From Stappia sp. BW2 (GTDB lineage Bacteria > Pseudomonadota > Alphaproteobacteria > Rhizobiales > Stappiaceae), in the NCBI RefSeq assembly GCF_008107695.1, contig NZ_VIRG01000058.1:124001-188000 (forward strand): DNA of 64,000 nt, in the 5' to 3' direction. The notes below the pieces were generated by a model, which was not told where the DNA came from, searched no databases, and saw nothing but the letters and a program-made list of their open reading frames with translations. The first letter of the stretch is position 1. Each line of letters opens with the position of its first letter. A program made the position numbers and the translations under genes. Positions 61,035 to 64,000 of this stretch are shown here, in pieces.

Positions 61035-61362
61035 TTACTCGGTTACCTGAAACATGCCGGTGCCGCCTCTCGTCCGCGGCCGTTCCGGAAATTCTGTTAC
61101 AAGATCGAAGGATATCCGGCCGTCAGCGCCCAGTCACCCAATGTCGATCATTTCAAAGACGTTCAAGCATCTTTGCCGCCTTTGAACAACGCAAGATGCT
61201 TCAGGCCGCTCACGCGCGCCTGAACGCATACGTGGGGGCTGTATCAAGAGACGCAAGTAGGTGCAAGCCTCGGCGTGCCGGTTGCGGGAAACCGGAACGC
61301 CCCTTCGTCCTTGTTTTCATGCCGAAAAAGGGCCTGCAAGGAGCGTCACGAAAGACCGGAAA
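61035..61362. other. Intergenic region upstream of accA
   Basis: About 330 bases between accA and the end of the DUF3108 gene on the same strand. Small plus-strand frames at 61029-61223 and 61196-61381 have no ribosome-binding site or family features. No clear hairpin or repeat was seen; an accA promoter must lie in its left part. Confidence 0.5.
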
Positions 61363-62196
61363 TCAGTCGGCGGACGCCTGATCGCTGCCGGCACCGTCGA
61401 TCTTGAGCTTGTCGGCTTCAACCACTAGCCGGCCGTTCTTCGTGTCGATGGAAATTCGGTACGGCACCAGCACGTTGTCGCGCCCCATGGGTGCGACCCA
61501 GACTTCCATCTTGGCTTTGGCCATGTATTTGACCGAATCCTTGGACGGACGGTGACCCGCGACCGGCACCCAGCGGGCCTTGCACACCACCACCGGGCCG
61601 TCATAACCGTGTCCGGAGACTTCCTTGGTACCGGCGTAGCTCAGCTTGATATCGAACCGTGTCCAGCCGTCGAACACCGGCAGACGGCGGGAACAGGCTT
61701 TCGGTCCGAGACTATCCTTGGCCCGGCCAACCGGCATCAGCGCCGCGCTCAGCGGATCGATCGCGTTCCGCGTATGCCGGCTCGTCACCTTGATCCGTTC
61801 CGGATTCGGCTTGAACTGGGGCGCGACCTCCATGGACCGGATGCTGCCGGACCCCTGGCTGAGATTGACGTAGAAATCGAGATTGGAGGCGTGCGAGGCC
61901 ATGCGGTATTTCGACGGCACGACGCGTGAACCCACCATCCAGCCGGATGCTTCCGCCCCACCCTTGCCGGTGGAGAACAGCGTGCCGATCCCCGCGGGCT
62001 CAAGGCTGACCTTGGCCGAATAGGCATTGCCCTGCATCACGAGCGACAGTGTTCCGCGCCCGACCTTGAAGCCGGCAATCGAGATATTGTACAGGCCACC
62101 GACGCTGTTTTTCTTGGCTTCCGCCGGTGTCGTCAGCAGTGCCGCAGCAAGCATTGGCAGGGCGACCAGCCGCCCGAAAGACATCAAACCGAACAC
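61363..62196 (-). CDS. DUF3108 domain-containing exported protein
   Basis: Protein of 277 residues with a signal peptide (cleavage after AEAKK region, about 27). The mature part is mostly beta-strand: GGLYNISIAGFKVGRGTLSL, YSAKVSLEPAGIGTLFSTG, SGWMVGSRVVPSKYRM, PLSAALMPVG and VPYRISIDTKNGRLVVEA, which fits DUF3108. Family members are periplasmic proteins of unknown role, perhaps lipid or polymer binding. Confidence 0.85.
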   Translation of the reverse strand: MFGLMSFGRLVALPMLAAALLTTPAEAKKNSVGGLYNISIAGFKVGRGTLSLVMQGNAYSAKVSLEPAGIGTLFSTGKGGAEASGWMVGSRVVPSKYRMASHASNLDFYVNLSQGSGSIRSMEVAPQFKPNPERIKVTSRHTRNAIDPLSAALMPVGRAKDSLGPKACSRRLPVFDGWTRFDIKLSYAGTKEVSGHGYDGPVVVCKARWVPVAGHRPSKDSVKYMAKAKMEVWVAPMGRDNVLVPYRISIDTKNGRLVVEADKLKIDGAGSDQASAD

Positions 62197-62536
62197 TTCA
62201 AAACCTCCGGACTGCCGCCTGGCAGCGAATTGCGCCCCCGCGCCATGAGAGTTCCGCGACGGAAAGATACCATGAATCCCGGTCGTTGAACGACCCCAAT
62301 CATTCTCAATTATGGTAACTCACTGGTTAACGGCAGGGCATCATGCAAATAAAAGCAGTGAATCTCGGCAAAGCGGCTCAGATGTCTTGACGTTGGCTTC
62401 CAGTCCCATTATAGCGGGGCAACTTTTTCCGAGAAATGCCGGAGACGATGTCGCCGGGCCTCAGGTCCGCGCCGGTTCCGGTTGGACTTGCTGGGTTCAA
62501 AGTAACGGCCCAGCCACGAAAACAAAAGGTGATATC
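62197..62536. other. Intergenic region with the rpmB promoter
   Basis: About 340 bases separating the divergent DUF3108 and rpmB genes. The main signal is the promoter at 62387-62415. The 120-base untranslated leader before rpmB has no fold I can name. Confidence 0.5.
62387..62415 (+). promoter_or_regulatory. Promoter of rpmB
   Basis: TTGACG (62387-62392) and TATAGC (62410-62415) are spaced by exactly 17 bases, about 120 bases upstream of the rpmB start. This is a good sigma-70 match, as expected for a ribosomal protein gene. Confidence 0.65.
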
Positions 62537-62833
62537 ATGGCACGCCGTTGCGAACTCTCCGGCAAAGATGTGATGACGGGCAACAACGTCTCTCACGCGA
62601 ACAACAGGTCCCGCCGCCGGTTCCTCCCGAACCTGTGCAACGTGTCTCTCATCAGCGACACGCTTGGCGAAACCTTCAAGCTGAAGGTCTGCGCACACGC
62701 TCTGCGCTCCGTCGAACACCGCGGTGGCCTGGACGCCTACCTGATGAAGGCCAGCGACGCTGAGCTTTCCGACGCTGCCCGCAAGATCAAGGTCAACATC
62801 AAGCGCAAGCAGGCTGAAGCCGCTGCTGCTTAA
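62537..62833 (+). CDS. rpmB: 50S ribosomal protein L28
   Basis: Protein of 98 residues, the longer alphaproteobacterial form. It opens [20 protein letters not shown], followed by [17 protein letters not shown] and the C-terminal [22 protein letters not shown] precedes ATG 62537. The open frame extends upstream to 62312, but that part is the leader. It is a single-gene unit with its own promoter. Confidence 0.97.
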   Translation: MARRCELSGKDVMTGNNVSHANNRSRRRFLPNLCNVSLISDTLGETFKLKVCAHALRSVEHRGGLDAYLMKASDAELSDAARKIKVNIKRKQAEAAAA

Positions 62834-62902
62834 GGCCTGAAGCGCCTGCCAGGCCGTTCTCGGCAGCAGGCCGCTCTGACACTTGCAAAGAACCTTTTCA
62901 GA

Positions 62903-62928
62903 ACGCCCAATCGATATCGGTTGGGCGT
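62903..62928. terminator. Near-perfect palindrome between rpmB and the VUT transporter gene
   Basis: ACGCCCAA and TTGGGCGT pair, and the inner TCGATATCGG continues the stem with one wobble, giving a 26-base palindrome 70 bases after rpmB and 22 bases before the next start. It has no strong T-run, so it may be a weak terminator or a control site for the transporter gene. Confidence 0.5.
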
Positions 62929-62949
62929 CTGTCGTTGTGAGGTGAACAC

Positions 62950-63615
62950 ATGACCGACACTCGGACATTTTCCGCAAGCCATCACGTTGTTGCCATTCTG
63001 GCGATGGCGGCTGTGGTCGTGGCCTCCAACTTTCTGGTCCAGTTCCCGGTCGAACATATCATCGGCGGCATCAACCTGGCCGATACGCTCACCTGGGGCG
63101 CCTTCACCTATCCGGTCGCCTTTCTGGTAACCGACCTTACCAACCGCCGCTTCGGCCCGGCAGCCGCCCGCAAGGTGGTGATGGCCGGCTTCCTGATTGC
63201 CGTTGCCCTGTCGGTGTGGCTGGCAACGCCCCGCATCGCCATCGCCTCCGGCACGGCCTTCCTTGTGGCGCAGTTGCTGGACGTGACCATCTTCGACCGC
63301 ATGCGCAAGCTGGCCTGGTGGAAGGCACCGGTCACCTCGTCCTTCATCGGCTCGGTCATCGACACGCTCCTGTTCTTCGGCATCGCCTTTTCCGCCAGCT
63401 TCACCTTCATCGACAGCCTGTTCGGTATGAAAAACAGCTCGCTCGCCTTCCCTGTGCCGTTTCTCGGCATCAGCGAGGATACCCAGACGCTGTTGTGGGT
63501 CTCGCTGGCCGTCGGCGACTTCCTGGTCAAGATGCTCGTCGCCGTCGTCCTGCTCGCCCCTTACCGGATCGTTCTGGGCCTCTTTCGAGCGCTGCCGGAT
63601 GAGCGCGCGGCCTAA
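62950..63615 (+). CDS. VUT family queuosine precursor transporter (YhhQ-like)
   Basis: Inner-membrane protein of 221 residues with about six helices; GAGGTG precedes ATG 62950. Typical segments are VASNFLVQFPVEHI, LTWGAFTYPVAFLVTDLTNR with the VTDLTN/R signature, FLVAQLLDVTIFDRMRK and SSFIGSVIDTLLFFGIAF. Characterised relatives import preQ0/preQ1 for queuosine synthesis. No preQ1 riboswitch was recognised upstream. A terminator follows. Confidence 0.92.
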   Translation: MTDTRTFSASHHVVAILAMAAVVVASNFLVQFPVEHIIGGINLADTLTWGAFTYPVAFLVTDLTNRRFGPAAARKVVMAGFLIAVALSVWLATPRIAIASGTAFLVAQLLDVTIFDRMRKLAWWKAPVTSSFIGSVIDTLLFFGIAFSASFTFIDSLFGMKNSSLAFPVPFLGISEDTQTLLWVSLAVGDFLVKMLVAVVLLAPYRIVLGLFRALPDERAA

Positions 63616-63655
63616 GGGTCCAGAAGGTTCAACCTATCTGCGGCATGGATGAGGG

Positions 63656-63679
63656 AAAGGCGCTTCACGGCGCCTTTTT
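63656..63679 (+). terminator. Rho-independent terminator after the VUT transporter gene
   Basis: AAAGGCGC and GCGCCTTT pair around a 6-base loop and run into five T residues, 41 bases after the stop. Confidence 0.88.
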
Positions 63680-63772
63680 GCTTTTCCGCTTCTGATGACC
63701 TGCCTGTGCAGGCGAAATTTCCGAAAAAGAAGGAAGGAAGCCAAGCCGCACAGACAGCGGGCTTGAGAACCC

Positions 63773-64000
63773 CTATTCCTCCAGCCGAAACCTCAGAAAC
63801 AGGGTTCGCTGCAGGATCGAGCGGTTGTTGTCGGAGACGAGCGTCAGGATCGTCTCACCCTTTTCATTGGTGTGAACGCCGAGCGCTTCCATGTTGTCGA
63901 TCTGGGAGTTGAAGTCGGCCTCCAGCAGCAACTCGCCTTCCAGAACCGCTCCGGGAACGATGTCCGCTCCCTTGAACCGGCGCAGACGCATGCCGATCAG
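63773..64000 (-). CDS. Esterase-like phytase-family protein (C-terminal end only)
   Basis: The frame is open to the window edge, so only the last 75 residues are visible; an internal ATG at 63991 is not the start. The sequence IGMRLRRFKGADIVPGAVLE, then FNSQIDNMEALGVH and ILTLVSDNNRSILQRTLFLR, matches the end of exported esterase-like phytase (PF13449-type) proteins. These are beta-propeller proteins of poorly known function. Confidence 0.75.
   Translation of the reverse strand: MIGMRLRRFKGADIVPGAVLEGELLLEADFNSQIDNMEALGVHTNEKGETILTLVSDNNRSILQRTLFLRFRLEE

Noticed and set aside
62834-62949. preQ1 riboswitch before the VUT/YhhQ transporter gene
   Set aside because: The palindrome there does not have the preQ1 aptamer pattern (no A-rich tail after a small stem); it is simply a long symmetric stem.

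Overview
The window looks like the chromosome of a marine alphaproteobacterium. The order Hyphomicrobiales, and a Roseibium/Labrenzia-like member of the Stappiaceae, fit best. The reasons are the high GC content, the divergent ethylmalonyl-CoA pathway pair ecm/ccr plus a distant mesaconyl-CoA hydratase, RpmB, AccA, IalB-like and DUF3108 proteins, and short palindromic intergenic repeats of the CCTCATCCTGAGGA type seen across this order. The taxonomic call is an inference from gene content. No tRNA, rRNA, CRISPR array, prophage or intact insertion sequence was seen.

Layout. 0-3 kb: the end of an operon with a diaminopropionate ammonia-lyase-like enzyme, an M24 peptidase and a two-cysteine maleate isomerase/racemase-like (EutA-like) protein. 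3-6 kb: asd, preceded by a possible Thr/Lys-rich leader peptide and hairpins, then a TenA-like protein and an EamA permease. 6-10 kb: a Cache-type chemoreceptor and an HD-GYP protein. 10-18 kb: a complete sugar ABC importer divergent from mtnK-mtnA-SorC regulator-class II aldolase, which reads as a methylthioribose/5-deoxyribose salvage module. 18-23.6 kb: DinB-like protein, beta-carbonic anhydrase, a small acidic protein, then ecm and ccr. 23.7-27.5 kb: a lower-GC island with a TorT-like periplasmic protein and a chemoreceptor whose ectodomain has the size of the TorS sensor. 27.5-30.1 kb: exported or lipidated envelope proteins. 30-37 kb: cation/proton antiporter, xth, quinone oxidoreductase, SpoU methyltransferase, an ECF sigma factor, IalB-like protein and rlmN. 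37-40.7 kb: a Tat-exported molybdenum hydroxylase pair with a divergent TetR gene and a clear shared operator. 40.8-51.3 kb: argG, an Fe-S protein, GT87, folP-folK, phoD, MarR with a Bcr/CflA exporter, and typA. 51.6-54 kb: periplasmic rhodanese, a YeeE/YedE (TsuA-like) transporter and a small exported peptide. 54-64 kb: mesaconyl-CoA hydratase, LuxR-type regulator, amidase, HD-domain protein, L,D-transpeptidase, accA, DUF3108 protein, rpmB, a VUT/YhhQ transporter and the end of a phytase-like esterase.

How genes work together. Ccr, Ecm and the mesaconyl-CoA hydratase are three steps of acetyl-CoA assimilation through the ethylmalonyl-CoA pathway. Carbonic anhydrase near ecm/ccr and AccA serve linked carboxylation chemistry. 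The ABC/mtnK/mtnA/aldolase genes would import a 5-modified ribose, phosphorylate and isomerise it, and cleave it to DHAP and an aldehyde. TorT with its neighbouring chemoreceptor suggests taxis towards TMAO or a related osmolyte. The strongest candidates for something undescribed are the TorT-chemoreceptor pair, the putative Thr/Lys attenuator before asd, and the importer-coupled thio/deoxyribose salvage cluster.
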